NCBI RefSeq assembly: GCF_006152065.1
Contig: NZ_VDFW01000002.1
Location: 124,001-188,000, forward strand
DNA: 64,000 nt
Source of the DNA: Amycolatopsis alkalitolerans
GTDB lineage: Bacteria; Actinomycetota; Actinomycetes; Mycobacteriales; Pseudonocardiaceae
Direction: 5' to 3'
Below, piece by piece: positions 1 through 8,717 of the stretch. Each line of letters starts with the position of its first letter. Within the stretch, counting starts at the first letter, position 1. The notes below the pieces were generated by a model that was given only the letters and a program-made list of their open reading frames with translations, was not told the DNA's origin and made no database searches. The position numbers and the translations under genes were made by a program.

Positions 1-144
1 GTGGACCTCGCCCGCCGTCTCGATTTCGACCACGAGCGGCTGCGGCCCGCCGATGTCCCACGGGACGAGCGAGAGCCCGTCGACCAGCTCCCTGCCGCGG
101 TACACGTCGTCGAAATCGACGTCGTCCACGTTCGGCATGTTCAT
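1..144 (-). CDS. SAM-dependent methyltransferase, N-terminal part (cut by window edge)
   Basis: The gene enters from the left edge, so only the first 48 residues are present. The ATG at 144 is preceded by a GGGAGG ribosome site about 4 bases away. The peptide has an aspartate-rich start followed by FDDVYRG and VPWDIGGPQP. The run Y-R-G then P-W-D-I-G-x-P-Q-P is typical of the N-terminus of small class I methyltransferases of the thiopurine methyltransferase-like group, where it precedes the SAM-binding GxGxG. That glycine motif lies outside the window, so the assignment rests on the N-terminal signature alone. The substrate cannot be told. Confidence 0.6.
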   Translation of the reverse strand, partial: MNMPNVDDVDFDDVYRGRELVDGLSLVPWDIGGPQPLVVEIETAGEVH

Positions 145-232
145 GGGCCCTCCCAGCTATTCAACGGTTGATGAGTTCGATGCTCCTCCGGCCTGGGAAT
201 TTCTGTCAAGGGACCGGCTGTTGCCCTGAGCT

Positions 233-1054
233 ATGAAGTTCGGAATCGCCACCTTCGTGACCGACGACAGTATCCGGCCCGTCCCGCTGGGCCGCGCCCT
301 GGAAGAGCGCGGGTTCGACTCGCTGTTCCTCGCCGAGCATTCGCATATCCCAGCCAGCCGCGAGACCCCGTACCCGGGCGCCGACGAGATGCCGTCGCGC
401 TATTACCGCACGCTCGACCCGTTCGTCACCCTGTCGGCGATCGCGTCCGTGACGACCGATTTGCTCCTGGCCACCGGGATCGCCCTGATGATCCAGCGAG
501 ACGTCATCCACACCGCCAAAGAGGTAGCGAGTCTGGACATGATCTCCGGCGGGCGCATGCTGTTCGGCGTCGGCGTGGGCTGGAACCTCGAAGAGATGCG
601 CAATCACGGCGCCGACCCGCGCACTCGCGGGGCGCTGCTGAACGAGCAGATCGAAGCGCTGAAAGAGATCTGGACGAACGACGAAGCCTCTTACGCCGGC
701 ACGCACGTCCGGTTCGACCCGATCTTCCAGTGGCCGAAACCGGTCCAGACACCGCACCCGCCGATCTACGTCGGCGGCGAGAGCCGGGCCGCCCTCGACC
801 GCCTGCTCAAGCACGGCGACGCGTGGTTGCCGCGCGGCGGTACCAGCGTCGAGGAGATCAAGCGCGTGCGCGCGTGGCTCGCGGACAACGGCAGGCCGGA
901 TGTGCCGTTCACGATGTTCGCCGGCCGCGCCGACAAGGACCAGATCCAGGCCTACGCCGAGGCCGGCATCGACCGGTACACGTTCCTGCTGCCGGATCTG
1001 CCCGAATCCGAAGCGCTCGCCGAACTCGACCGCTTCGCGGCGCTCATCCCCTGA
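233..1054 (+). CDS. LLM-class F420-dependent oxidoreductase (TIGR03619-like)
   Basis: This 273-residue protein has the luciferase-like (beta/alpha)8 fold. The N-terminus MKFGIATFVTDDS, the segment with LAEHSHIP near residue 43, and the block GGRMLFGVGVGWNLEEM around residues 104-120 are the usual markers of F420-linked LLM oxidoreductases. The later PPIYVGGES motif near residue 177 is also typical. Members reduce or oxidise diverse substrates with deazaflavin F420 in the cytoplasm. The substrate cannot be inferred. The gene stands alone and its 3' end overlaps the convergent serine hydrolase gene by 11 bases. Confidence 0.82.
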   Translation: MKFGIATFVTDDSIRPVPLGRALEERGFDSLFLAEHSHIPASRETPYPGADEMPSRYYRTLDPFVTLSAIASVTTDLLLATGIALMIQRDVIHTAKEVASLDMISGGRMLFGVGVGWNLEEMRNHGADPRTRGALLNEQIEALKEIWTNDEASYAGTHVRFDPIFQWPKPVQTPHPPIYVGGESRAALDRLLKHGDAWLPRGGTSVEEIKRVRAWLADNGRPDVPFTMFAGRADKDQIQAYAEAGIDRYTFLLPDLPESEALAELDRFAALIP

Positions 1055-1970
1055 CCAGCGACGCAAGTTGCTGGGTGCCCGTCGTCAATGCCTTGCTCAG
1101 CGCCTGATAGTGCGACAGTGGGGCGGAGGTCAGCACGACGACGACGTACCGCGCGTCCTTCCCGACCAGGCCCGTGGTGTTGAAGTACGCCGTCGAACCG
1201 CTGCTGCCCCAGCCCTGCTTGATTGCCCACGTGCTGCCCGGGAGGCCGTCGGGGATCCCGAAGTACTGGTCGGTGCCGTCGGCCGCGTCCTCGGACGCGT
1301 GGTACATCGCGTTGTACAGCAGCGCACGTGCGCTGTCGGGGATCTGGTCTTCGACATAGCGGTACACGGCCACGAGGTCCCGCGCGGTGATCTTGGTGTC
1401 GCCCCATTCGCCGGGCGTGGCCGGCGGGTTCGTCCCGGTCAGCCCCATCAGCGCCACGTCGCGGGTGATGATCGACGTGCCGCCGTCGGAGGCCCAGAAC
1501 GAGCTCGCGATCGCGTCGTCGCTCGCCGAAAGCATCTGGGTGATCCGGTTCTGGGTCGTGGTGTCCGGCGGTGCCCAGTTGTCCCGCGCCAGCAGGTCCA
1601 CCGCGATCAGCAGTTTCACCACCGACATGCTGGAGAACTGCTGGTCGGGTGCGAGGCTGGTCAGCACCGAGCCGGTCTGCCGGTCGTAGACCTCCATGCC
1701 GACCCTGGCGCTGGACACCGTCCCGCGCACGGCGGCCTGCACGCGTGCGGCGACTTCCTGCGAGTCGGGCGACGGCGCGGGTATGGGCGCCGACTGGGTC
1801 GCCAGCTGCGGGGCCGTCGTCTCGGTCGTCGTCTCGTCCGGCGCCGTCGCGGCATGGGCGCTGGCCACCGCTGCGGGGCCGCGGTCATGAACGACCGACA
1901 CGACCACCATGAACGCGGCGCCCGCGGCGACCGCTGAGAGTACGGCCCGTCCGGCCGTAGCGTGCTTCAC
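1044..1970 (-). CDS. Secreted class A beta-lactamase-like serine hydrolase
   Basis: The 308-residue product starts with a short basic region and one hydrophobic helix (about residues 8-27), so it is secreted or membrane-anchored. A Thr/Pro/Ala-rich linker (about 35-70) leads to a penicillin-binding/class A beta-lactamase fold. The active-site tetrad SVVK (S-x-x-K) follows FSSM. The second motif appears as SDD instead of SDN, and the third as KQG instead of KTG, in IKQGWG. Those deviations and the low resemblance to resistance enzymes suggest a cell-wall-related hydrolase more than a true antibiotic lactamase. It converges on the F420 oxidoreductase gene. Confidence 0.7.
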   Translation of the reverse strand: MKHATAGRAVLSAVAAGAAFMVVVSVVHDRGPAAVASAHAATAPDETTTETTAPQLATQSAPIPAPSPDSQEVAARVQAAVRGTVSSARVGMEVYDRQTGSVLTSLAPDQQFSSMSVVKLLIAVDLLARDNWAPPDTTTQNRITQMLSASDDAIASSFWASDGGTSIITRDVALMGLTGTNPPATPGEWGDTKITARDLVAVYRYVEDQIPDSARALLYNAMYHASEDAADGTDQYFGIPDGLPGSTWAIKQGWGSSGSTAYFNTTGLVGKDARYVVVVLTSAPLSHYQALSKALTTGTQQLASLVRG

Positions 1971-2087
1971 GAACGCAGAAACGTCGCGCCGGTACCGGTT
2001 GTTGCAGATTTTCCCGACGCAAAGAAAACCTTCAGGTCATTGACAGCGGACGCACAGGCAAGATCAACGACCGGTGACCAGCCGTGT

Positions 2088-2717
2088 TCACTCCGCAGCG
2101 GAGCGGTCCAGCAGCAGGTGCACGGACAGCTCGAGCCGGTCGGCCACGTCGGCCGCCGAAGCGCGGCGGGTGACCCACGCGACGAGGTTCGCCATCCACA
2201 CGTCGGCGATGAGGTGGAACACCGCCCGGTCCCGCTCCGTGGGCTCCTCGATCCGCATGGCCTTGGCGAACATGTCCTCCATGAGCCGCCCGACCTGCTC
2301 GACCTCGGCCGCGGCCGTGGTATCGGCGAACATGAACGCGCGCACCATCGCCTCGGTCAGATGCGGGTCGCGCTGCATCAGCCGGGTGTTGCGCTGCAGG
2401 ACGAAGATCAGCCGCTCGACCGGGGTCTCGCCGGGGATGGTGCTGCGGTCCATCTTCTCCCTGGCACGCTCGAACTCCCGCGCCAGACCGGACACCAGCA
2501 GATGGATCTTCGACGGGAAATAGCGGTACAGCGTGCCGAGCGCGACGTCGGCCCTGTCGGCCACCGCGCGCATCTGCACGGCGTCGTAACCGCCCTTCGA
2601 GGCGAGCGCGAGCGTGGCGTCGATGATGCGCCGGCGCCGGTCCCGCTGCGCCGCGGAACCCAGCTCGTCGCCCAGCCCGTTCCTGGTCTGGGCCGCTGCC
2701 CTCGACTTACCAGCCAT
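2088..2717 (-). CDS. kstR: TetR-family repressor of steroid catabolism, KstR
   Basis: The protein of about 209 residues carries a TetR DNA-binding domain with the highly characteristic stretches ASKGGYDAVQMRAVADRAD and GTLYRYFPSK, which match mycobacterial KstR almost residue for residue. The ligand domain keeps MQRDPHLTEAM, FADTTAAAEV and a C-terminal TRRASAADVADRLEL. KstR represses cholesterol catabolic genes and is released by a steroid acyl-CoA intermediate. I chose the ATG at 2717. A GTG further upstream (2750) stays in frame, but a KstR-like palindrome at 2730-2743 would then lie inside the gene. With the shorter start it becomes an autoregulatory site. The gene diverges from fadE34, the same neighbourhood as in M. 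tuberculosis (Rv3574/Rv3573c). Confidence 0.93.
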   Translation of the reverse strand: MAGKSRAAAQTRNGLGDELGSAAQRDRRRRIIDATLALASKGGYDAVQMRAVADRADVALGTLYRYFPSKIHLLVSGLAREFERAREKMDRSTIPGETPVERLIFVLQRNTRLMQRDPHLTEAMVRAFMFADTTAAAEVEQVGRLMEDMFAKAMRIEEPTERDRAVFHLIADVWMANLVAWVTRRASAADVADRLELSVHLLLDRSAAE

Positions 2718-2729
2718 CGCCTGCCACTC

Positions 2730-2743
2730 CGAAACTTGTTTCA
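2730..2743. promoter_or_regulatory. KstR-like operator (autoregulatory), one mismatch
   Basis: The sequence CGAAACTTGTTTCA fits the KstR consensus TnnAACnnGTTnnA at every fixed position except the first T. It lies 13 bases upstream of the chosen kstR ATG and in the same intergenic region as the perfect site at 2787-2800. The role as operator is inferred from motif and position. Confidence 0.6.
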
Positions 2744-2786
2744 CCGACATCGCATACCTTACCTAAGGGCCATCCTGCCAAAAAAC

Positions 2787-2800
2787 TGAAACACGTTCTA
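2787..2800. promoter_or_regulatory. KstR operator, perfect match
   Basis: TGAAACACGTTCTA matches TnnAACnnGTTnnA at all fixed positions. It lies only 11 bases before the fadE34 ATG at 2812, so a KstR dimer here would cover the start of transcription of fadE34. The message may have a very short leader or none. Confidence 0.85.
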
Positions 2801-2811
2801 TAGTGGCCGCC

Positions 2812-4830
2812 ATGGCCATCGCGGTAACGGCAGAACAGCGGGCATGGGCCGAGTCGATCAGGGCGCGTGGCGGCGAGCCTGCCGAGCTCGCCGCGGTCGC
2901 GCTGCCGGAGGATCTCGGCGGCGCCGGGGGCGAAGTCGTCGATCTCGCGGTCGGGCTCGCCGAGGCAGCGGCCGCGCTGGCGCCGGGACCGCTGTTCGGC
3001 ACGGTCCTGGCCGGGCTGGTCCTCGCCCGCCGCCCGGATTCCGCACTCGCCAAGGAACTCGCGCCCGCGCTCGCCGACGGGAGCGCGCGGGCGGCGGTCG
3101 CGCTGGGGCCCGGGTCGGTGGTCGCGACCCCGACCGAGACCGGATTCCTCCTGCGCGGGCGGACCGAACCGGTGCTCGACGCCAACGACTCGGCGCACCT
3201 GATCGTCGCCGCCGACCTCGGGTGGTTCGTGCTGCCGCCGCAACCCACAGCGCGGGCCGAAGGTTTCGACCTGTCCCGGGACGTCGGGTTTTTCGAGCTG
3301 GCGCTGGAAGTTCCGCGCGGCGCACTGCTCGACGATCCGCCCGTGCTCGAGTTGGCCGCGACCCTCGCCGCCGCCGAAGCCGCTGGGATCGCGGGCTGGT
3401 GCGTGCGCACGGCGAGCGAGTACGCGAAGGTGCGGGAGCAGTTCGGCCGGCCAGTCGGCTCGTTCCAGGCGGTCAAGCAGCTGTGCGCGGAGATGCTGTG
3501 CCGGTCCGAGGTCGCCGCGGCGCTCGCCTGGGACGCGGCACGCGCGGGCGGGGAGCACGCGCTGGCCTCGGCCGTGGCGGCGGCCGGTGCGCTCGACGCC
3601 GCCGTGGACAACGCGAAGGACTGCATCCAGGTGCTCGGCGGGATCGGGTTCACCTGGGAACACGAGGCCCACCGGTACCTGCGGCGCGCGGTCACCCTGC
3701 GGCAGCTGCTCGGCGGTTCCGGTCGCTGGCGCCGGCGGGTCGCAGAGCTCGCGCTGGCGGGTGAGCGGCGCGAGCTGAGGCTGGAGGTCGGCGAGGATGC
3801 CGAGGTGCGTGCGGCGGTCGCCGAAATCGCCGCGCTGCCCGAGGACCAGCAGCGCCGGCGGCTGGCCGAGGCGGGCTATCTCATGCCACACTGGCCGCGA
3901 CCGTACGGGCTCGACGCGGATCCCGCGCGGCAGCTGGTCATCGACGCGGAGCTGGCTCGTGCCGGTGTGCGGCGCCCGGATCTGGTGATCGGCGCGTGGG
4001 CGGTGCCGACGATCCTCGAACACGGCACACCTGAACAGCGCGAACGCCTCGCCGGGCCCACGCTGCGGGGCGAGATCGTCTGGTGCCAGCTGTTCTCCGA
4101 ACCCGAGGCGGGCTCGGACCTCGCCTCGCTGCGCACCAAAGCGACCAAAGTGGACGGTGGCTGGTCGCTGTCCGGGCAGAAGGTGTGGACCTCGCTCGCC
4201 CGCGAGGCGGACTGGGCGATCTGCCTGGCGCGCACGGATCCGGCCGCGCCGAAGCACAAAGGGATCACGTATTTCCTTGTCGACATGCGGTCTGCCGGGC
4301 TCGAGATCCGCCCGCTTCGCGAGATCACCGGCGACGCCGTGTTCAACGAAGTGTTCCTCGACGACGTGTTCGTTCCCGACGCCCACGTCGTCGGGGAGGT
4401 CAACGGCGGCTGGCGCCTCGCGCGCACGACGCTCGCCAACGAGCGGGTCGCGATGAGCGGCGGCTCGTCCGTCGGCGAGGGGGTCGAGGCGTTGCTGGCC
4501 TCGGTCCGCTCACCGGACGCGGCGACGTTGGAACACCTCGGGGCTCTCGTGACCGACGGCTCCGCCTGTTCGCTGCTCGATCTGCGGTCGACGCTGCGGC
4601 GGCTCGAGGGTCAGGATCCGGGGCCGGAGTCGAGCGTGCGCAAGCTCGTCGGCGTGCGGCACCGGCAGGAGGTGGCCGAGGCCGCGCTGGACCTGCTCGG
4701 CCCGGCGGGCGTCGTCGACGCCGCGGCGCAGCACGAGTTCCTGCTCACCCGGTGCCTGAGCATCGCGGGCGGGACGACTCAGGTGCTGCGCAACGTCGCG
4801 GCGGAGCGGCTGTTGGGGCTGCCCCGTTGA
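2812..4830 (+). CDS. fadE34: Fused acyl-CoA dehydrogenase FadE34 (ChsE3-like), steroid side-chain oxidation
   Basis: The protein is about 672 residues, nearly twice the usual acyl-CoA dehydrogenase length. It holds two ACAD modules: residues 1 to about 325, ending in a helical part with QVLGGIGFTWEHEAHRY, and about 335 to 672, with the FAD/substrate-loop signature CQLFSEPEAGSDLASLRTKA and the C-terminal AGGTTQVLRNVAAERLLGL. M. tuberculosis FadE34 has the same fused layout and lies next to kstR. It oxidises the C5 side chain of steroid acyl-CoAs. The ATG at 2812 was preferred to an in-frame GTG at 2803, which abuts the operator. Orthology is based on fusion, length and synteny. Confidence 0.88.
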   Translation: MAIAVTAEQRAWAESIRARGGEPAELAAVALPEDLGGAGGEVVDLAVGLAEAAAALAPGPLFGTVLAGLVLARRPDSALAKELAPALADGSARAAVALGPGSVVATPTETGFLLRGRTEPVLDANDSAHLIVAADLGWFVLPPQPTARAEGFDLSRDVGFFELALEVPRGALLDDPPVLELAATLAAAEAAGIAGWCVRTASEYAKVREQFGRPVGSFQAVKQLCAEMLCRSEVAAALAWDAARAGGEHALASAVAAAGALDAAVDNAKDCIQVLGGIGFTWEHEAHRYLRRAVTLRQLLGGSGRWRRRVAELALAGERRELRLEVGEDAEVRAAVAEIAALPEDQQRRRLAEAGYLMPHWPRPYGLDADPARQLVIDAELARAGVRRPDLVIGAWAVPTILEHGTPEQRERLAGPTLRGEIVWCQLFSEPEAGSDLASLRTKATKVDGGWSLSGQKVWTSLAREADWAICLARTDPAAPKHKGITYFLVDMRSAGLEIRPLREITGDAVFNEVFLDDVFVPDAHVVGEVNGGWRLARTTLANERVAMSGGSSVGEGVEALLASVRSPDAATLEHLGALVTDGSACSLLDLRSTLRRLEGQDPGPESSVRKLVGVRHRQEVAEAALDLLGPAGVVDAAAQHEFLLTRCLSIAGGTTQVLRNVAAERLLGLPR

Positions 4831-4911
4831 CACCGCGGCGCGGAGCGCCTCCGTGAGGGGTGATGGTCGGGCGAAGGGCTGGCTGTCGGTGGGCGCCTCT
4901 ATCGTTGGAGC

Positions 4912-7644
4912 GTGGAGCTGACACCGGACACGCGGGCGATCTTCGTGCCCTCGGACCCGCCGCGCGATGGCGTGCTCGCGCTGTGGGGTGACCAGGCCGG
5001 CCCGACCCCGGTCGAGCTGGTGCTGCCGAAGGGAAAGTCCTTCGGGCGTACCAAAGTGGACGCCCATGTGCTGCCGCTGGGGGAGGCGATCCCGCTGCTG
5101 CTGTCCGCGCCGGAGGGCAGCGGCACGGCGATCGCGGCCTGGTCGGCGGCCCTCAGCGCGGCACTGCAGCTCATCGCCCGCGGCCGGGTGCTGCCGGCCG
5201 CTACCGCCAGGGGCGTGGACACCTGGCGCGTCGGGCCGCTCGACGGCGCGGACGAGACGTTGTTGCGTGACCTCGCCGCCGCGCTCCCGCCCGAGGCGCA
5301 TGCACTCCCCTTGTCGGGCTTGAAAAAGGTGCGCCTGCACTCGCCGGAGACGCTGGTCCGCGCGCTGTGGGACGCCACGGCCGACGTCCTGGTGCGTACC
5401 CCGGCGGCCCCGGTCGTCGCGGGCGGTCCGGCGTTCGCCGCGCCGGAGCCCACGCTGCTGGACGCGGCGGACGCCGAATGGCTCGCCGCGCAGCAGCCCA
5501 GCGGGGCGCAGCTGCAGTTACGGATCGAGATCCGCGGCGAGGAGGAGCCCGAGTTCGCCGGGGTGCTCGCGCTGCGCAGCGCGCTCGACCCGAGCCTGGT
5601 GGTCGACGCGGCCACGCTCTGGGACGCCCCGGACGCGGTGCTCGCACGGCTGGGGGACCAGGTCGAGGCGCAGCTGCTGATCGCGCTACGGCGCGGCGCG
5701 CGGGCGTGGGCGCCGCTGGGCCGCGCGCTCGAAGCCGCCGCGCCCGCCGAGCTGATCCTGACCGACGACGAGCTGGTGGAGCTGCTCGGTCCCGGTGGTG
5801 CCAACCTGAGCTCGGCGGGCGTGGAAGTGTTGTGGCCCAAGGGAATGTTCAGCGACGGTATCCGGGTGAAGGCGAGCGCGACGCCGGCGCCGGGCAGCGA
5901 GGCCGCGGCCGCGTTCCGGATGACCGATCTGCTGAAGTTCCGCTGGCAGCTGTCCGTCGGCGGCGAGGACCTGACCGACGCCGAGATCTCGGCGCTGGCC
6001 GAGGCGAAGCGGCCGATGGTGCGCCTGCGCGGGCAGTGGGTCCGGGTGGATCCGGGCATGCTCGCGAGGCTGCGGCGGCGGTCTTCCGACGAGGTGACGG
6101 CGGCCGAGGCGCTCGCGGCGGCCCTGTCCGGATCGATGGAGGTCGACGGCGAGCGGCTGGAGTTCTCCGCGCCCTCGGCGCTGTCCGGCCTGCTCGACCG
6201 GATCCGCCTCGGACCATCCACAGTGGATATCCCGAGCGACCTGAAGGCGACGCTGCGGCCGTACCAGCACGCCGGGCTGGGCTGGCTCGCGGAGATGACG
6301 GAACTTGGCCTCGGCGGGATCCTCGCCGACGACATGGGCCTCGGCAAGACGATCCAGCTCATCGCACTGCACCTGCACCGCCGTTCGCTCGCGGCCGGGC
6401 CGACGCTCGTGCTGTGCCCGACTTCGCTGCTGGGCAACTGGGAACGCGAGTTCGCCAAGTTCGCGCCCTCGACCCCGGTGCGTAGGTTTCACGGCGGCCG
6501 GCGCCATCTGGACGAGGTCGCGCCGGACGAGGTGGTGCTCGCGACGTACGGGGTGCTCAGGCGGGATCGCGAGGCGCTGGCCGAGGTCGGCTGGGGGCTG
6601 CTGGCCGCCGACGAAGCACAGCACGTGAAGAACCCGCTTTCGGTGACGGCGAAGCAACTCCGCCGTATCCCGGCCGCCGCGCGGGTCGCGCTCACCGGCA
6701 CCCCGATGGAGAACCGGCTCACCGAGTTGTGGTCCATTATGGACTGGACGACGCCCGGGCTGCTGGGCTCGCTGGAGCATTTCCGCCGCACGATCGCCCG
6801 CCCGGTGGAGCGGGACCGGGACGAGGCGAGCACCCGGCGGCTCGCCGCGACCGTCCGCCCGTTCCTGTTGCGCCGCCGCAAGACCGATCCGGATATCGCG
6901 CCCGAGCTGCCCCGCAAGACCGAGACCGACCGGTTCGTCCCGCTCACCACCGAGCAGGCGACCCTGTACGAAGCGGTGGTCCGGGAGAACCTGGCGGTGA
7001 TCAGGGAATCCCAGGGCGTGCAGCGGCGCGGGCAGGTGCTCAAGCTGCTCACCGAGCTCAAGCAGATCTGCAACCATCCGGCGCAGTACCTCAAGCAGAC
7101 CGGCCCGCTCACCGGGCGCTCGGGCAAGCTCGCGGCCTTCGAGGAGCTGCTCGACGTGATCCTCGACGAAGGCGACAGCGTGCTCGTGTTCAGCCAGTAC
7201 GTGCAGCTGTGCAAGCTACTGGCCGCGCGGCTGGGCGAGCGCGGGCTGCCCGTCGAGCTGCTGTCCGGCGCGACTTCGGTGAGCCGGCGCGAGGACATGG
7301 TGCGCCGGTTCCAGTCCGGCGACGTCCCGGTCTTCCTGCTGTCGCTCAAGGCGGGCGGGGTCGGGCTGAACCTCACCCGCGCGACGCACGTCATCCACTA
7401 CGATCGCTGGTGGAACCCGGCCGTCGAGGATCAGGCGACCGACCGCGCGTACCGGATCGGGCAGGACAGGCCGGTGCAGGTGCACCGGCTGATCGCCGAG
7501 GGCACCCTGGAGGACCGGATCGCGACGGTGCTCGAGAGCAAGCGCGGCCTGGCCGAGGCCGTGGTGGGCTCAGGTGAGGACTGGCTGACCGAACTGTCGG
7601 ACGAGGAGCTCACCGAGCTCGTGCGCCTGGGTGAGGCGCCGTGA
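4912..7644 (+). CDS. SNF2-family DEAD/DEAH-box helicase (HelZ-like)
   Basis: The 910-residue protein has a long N-terminal region typical of bacterial SNF2 proteins, then the two RecA-like halves. Motif I is DDMGLGKTIQ near residue 475, motif II is DEAQ near 566, and motif III is ALTGTPMENRL. The C-terminal half has VFSQYVQL, LSLKAGGVGLNLTRA and the closing Q-x-x-R-x-x-R-like segment DQATDRAYRIGQ. Such enzymes translocate on duplex DNA and remodel nucleoprotein. The GTG at 4912 is the most likely start. The stop overlaps the SWIM gene by 4 bases, so the two are co-translated. Confidence 0.9.
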   Translation: MELTPDTRAIFVPSDPPRDGVLALWGDQAGPTPVELVLPKGKSFGRTKVDAHVLPLGEAIPLLLSAPEGSGTAIAAWSAALSAALQLIARGRVLPAATARGVDTWRVGPLDGADETLLRDLAAALPPEAHALPLSGLKKVRLHSPETLVRALWDATADVLVRTPAAPVVAGGPAFAAPEPTLLDAADAEWLAAQQPSGAQLQLRIEIRGEEEPEFAGVLALRSALDPSLVVDAATLWDAPDAVLARLGDQVEAQLLIALRRGARAWAPLGRALEAAAPAELILTDDELVELLGPGGANLSSAGVEVLWPKGMFSDGIRVKASATPAPGSEAAAAFRMTDLLKFRWQLSVGGEDLTDAEISALAEAKRPMVRLRGQWVRVDPGMLARLRRRSSDEVTAAEALAAALSGSMEVDGERLEFSAPSALSGLLDRIRLGPSTVDIPSDLKATLRPYQHAGLGWLAEMTELGLGGILADDMGLGKTIQLIALHLHRRSLAAGPTLVLCPTSLLGNWEREFAKFAPSTPVRRFHGGRRHLDEVAPDEVVLATYGVLRRDREALAEVGWGLLAADEAQHVKNPLSVTAKQLRRIPAAARVALTGTPMENRLTELWSIMDWTTPGLLGSLEHFRRTIARPVERDRDEASTRRLAATVRPFLLRRRKTDPDIAPELPRKTETDRFVPLTTEQATLYEAVVRENLAVIRESQGVQRRGQVLKLLTELKQICNHPAQYLKQTGPLTGRSGKLAAFEELLDVILDEGDSVLVFSQYVQLCKLLAARLGERGLPVELLSGATSVSRREDMVRRFQSGDVPVFLLSLKAGGVGLNLTRATHVIHYDRWWNPAVEDQATDRAYRIGQDRPVQVHRLIAEGTLEDRIATVLESKRGLAEAVVGSGEDWLTELSDEELTELVRLGEAP

Positions 7645-8717
7645 GCCCGCGCCGGACGTTCGGCGCGACCTGGTGGGGTCGCGCGTGGGTCGAGGCGCTC
7701 GAAGGCCGCGCGAAGCTGGATCCGAACCGGTTGCCGCGCGGGCGGACGTATGCGCGGAAGGGGCGGGTGAGCGCGCTCGACGTGACGGCAGGGGAGGTCC
7801 GGGCGTTCGTGCAGGGCAGCCGGTCGGTGCCGTACCGCGTGAAGGTGCGCTGCCGGAAGTTCTCCGGCGACGAGTGGTCGGCGCTGCTGGACAAGATCGG
7901 CCAGCAGGTCGGGTACATGGCCGCGCTGCTCGACGGCGAACTGCCGCCGGAACTGGCCGCGGCGGTCGATCTGCTGCCCGGGCCGGGGGATCTGACGCCG
8001 CGGTGCTCATGCCCGGACAGCGCGGATCCGTGCAAGCACGCGGCGGCGGTGTGCTACCTGGTCGCGGACGAGGTGGACGCGGATCCGTTCGTGCTGTTCC
8101 TGCTGCGCGGTCGGGGCCGTGAGCCGGTGCTGGGACAGCTGCGTGCGCGGCGTTCCCGGGCGAAGGTGGTCGTCGAGGAACCCGGTCTGACGCCGAAGGA
8201 AGCCTTTGCCCGTAAGCCTTCCGCGCTTCCCGCGCGGCCCCCGGCGCCGCCGGAGCCCGGGCACCCGGCGGCGCTGGGCGAACCGCCTGCCGGGTCGGGA
8301 CTGCGAGCGGAGGTCCTGTCGTCCCTCGCCGCCGATGCCGCGGTCCGCGCCCTCGACCTGCTGACCGGCGGGGACTCGGCACCGCTCACGCGTGAGGAGG
8401 ACCTGGCCAGGCGCGGGTCGTCCGAGGTACCCGAGGCATGGGTGGCCGCGTGGCGCAGGGCAGGACGTGGCGGCCTGGCCGCGCTGCGCGAGTCGTGGCA
8501 GCCTCCGCGTGCGGCGCTGTACGAAGCCCGGTCCGAATTGGACGATGCCGATCTGCCGGGTGAGACGCGTATCTGGCGTAACAGGCTGACGCGCGGTGAG
8601 ATCCAGCTGAGGCTGGGAAAGGACCATCTGTGGTACCTGTTCCGGCAGGGGGCGCACGGCTGGCTTCCGGTCTCGCCCGGGGCTCGCAGCCCGCTGGACG
8701 TGCTATCGGGCCAGTGA
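7641..8717 (+). CDS. SWIM zinc-finger family protein, partner of SNF2 helicase
   Basis: The product has 358 residues. After an N-terminal block beginning with RTFGATWWGRAWVEAL comes a SWIM motif, C-x-C-x7-C-x-H, in CSCPDSADPCKH near residues 123-134. The C-terminal half is Pro/Ala-rich and poorly conserved. SWIM proteins of this length commonly sit directly beside SNF2 helicases in actinobacteria, and here the ATG start overlaps the helicase stop (ATG within the last codons). A joint role in DNA repair or chromatin access is likely but unproven. The gene ends 15 bases inside the convergent hydrolase gene. Confidence 0.85.
   Translation: MSPRRTFGATWWGRAWVEALEGRAKLDPNRLPRGRTYARKGRVSALDVTAGEVRAFVQGSRSVPYRVKVRCRKFSGDEWSALLDKIGQQVGYMAALLDGELPPELAAAVDLLPGPGDLTPRCSCPDSADPCKHAAAVCYLVADEVDADPFVLFLLRGRGREPVLGQLRARRSRAKVVVEEPGLTPKEAFARKPSALPARPPAPPEPGHPAALGEPPAGSGLRAEVLSSLAADAAVRALDLLTGGDSAPLTREEDLARRGSSEVPEAWVAAWRRAGRGGLAALRESWQPPRAALYEARSELDDADLPGETRIWRNRLTRGEIQLRLGKDHLWYLFRQGAHGWLPVSPGARSPLDVLSGQ

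Noticed and set aside
1044-1970. Antibiotic-resistance class A beta-lactamase
   Set aside because: Two of three active-site motifs deviate (SDD and KQG), so a wall-related serine hydrolase is a safer call.
4834-4856. Possible terminator after fadE34
   Set aside because: Only 5-base stems are formed and they compete with one another. No T-run follows.
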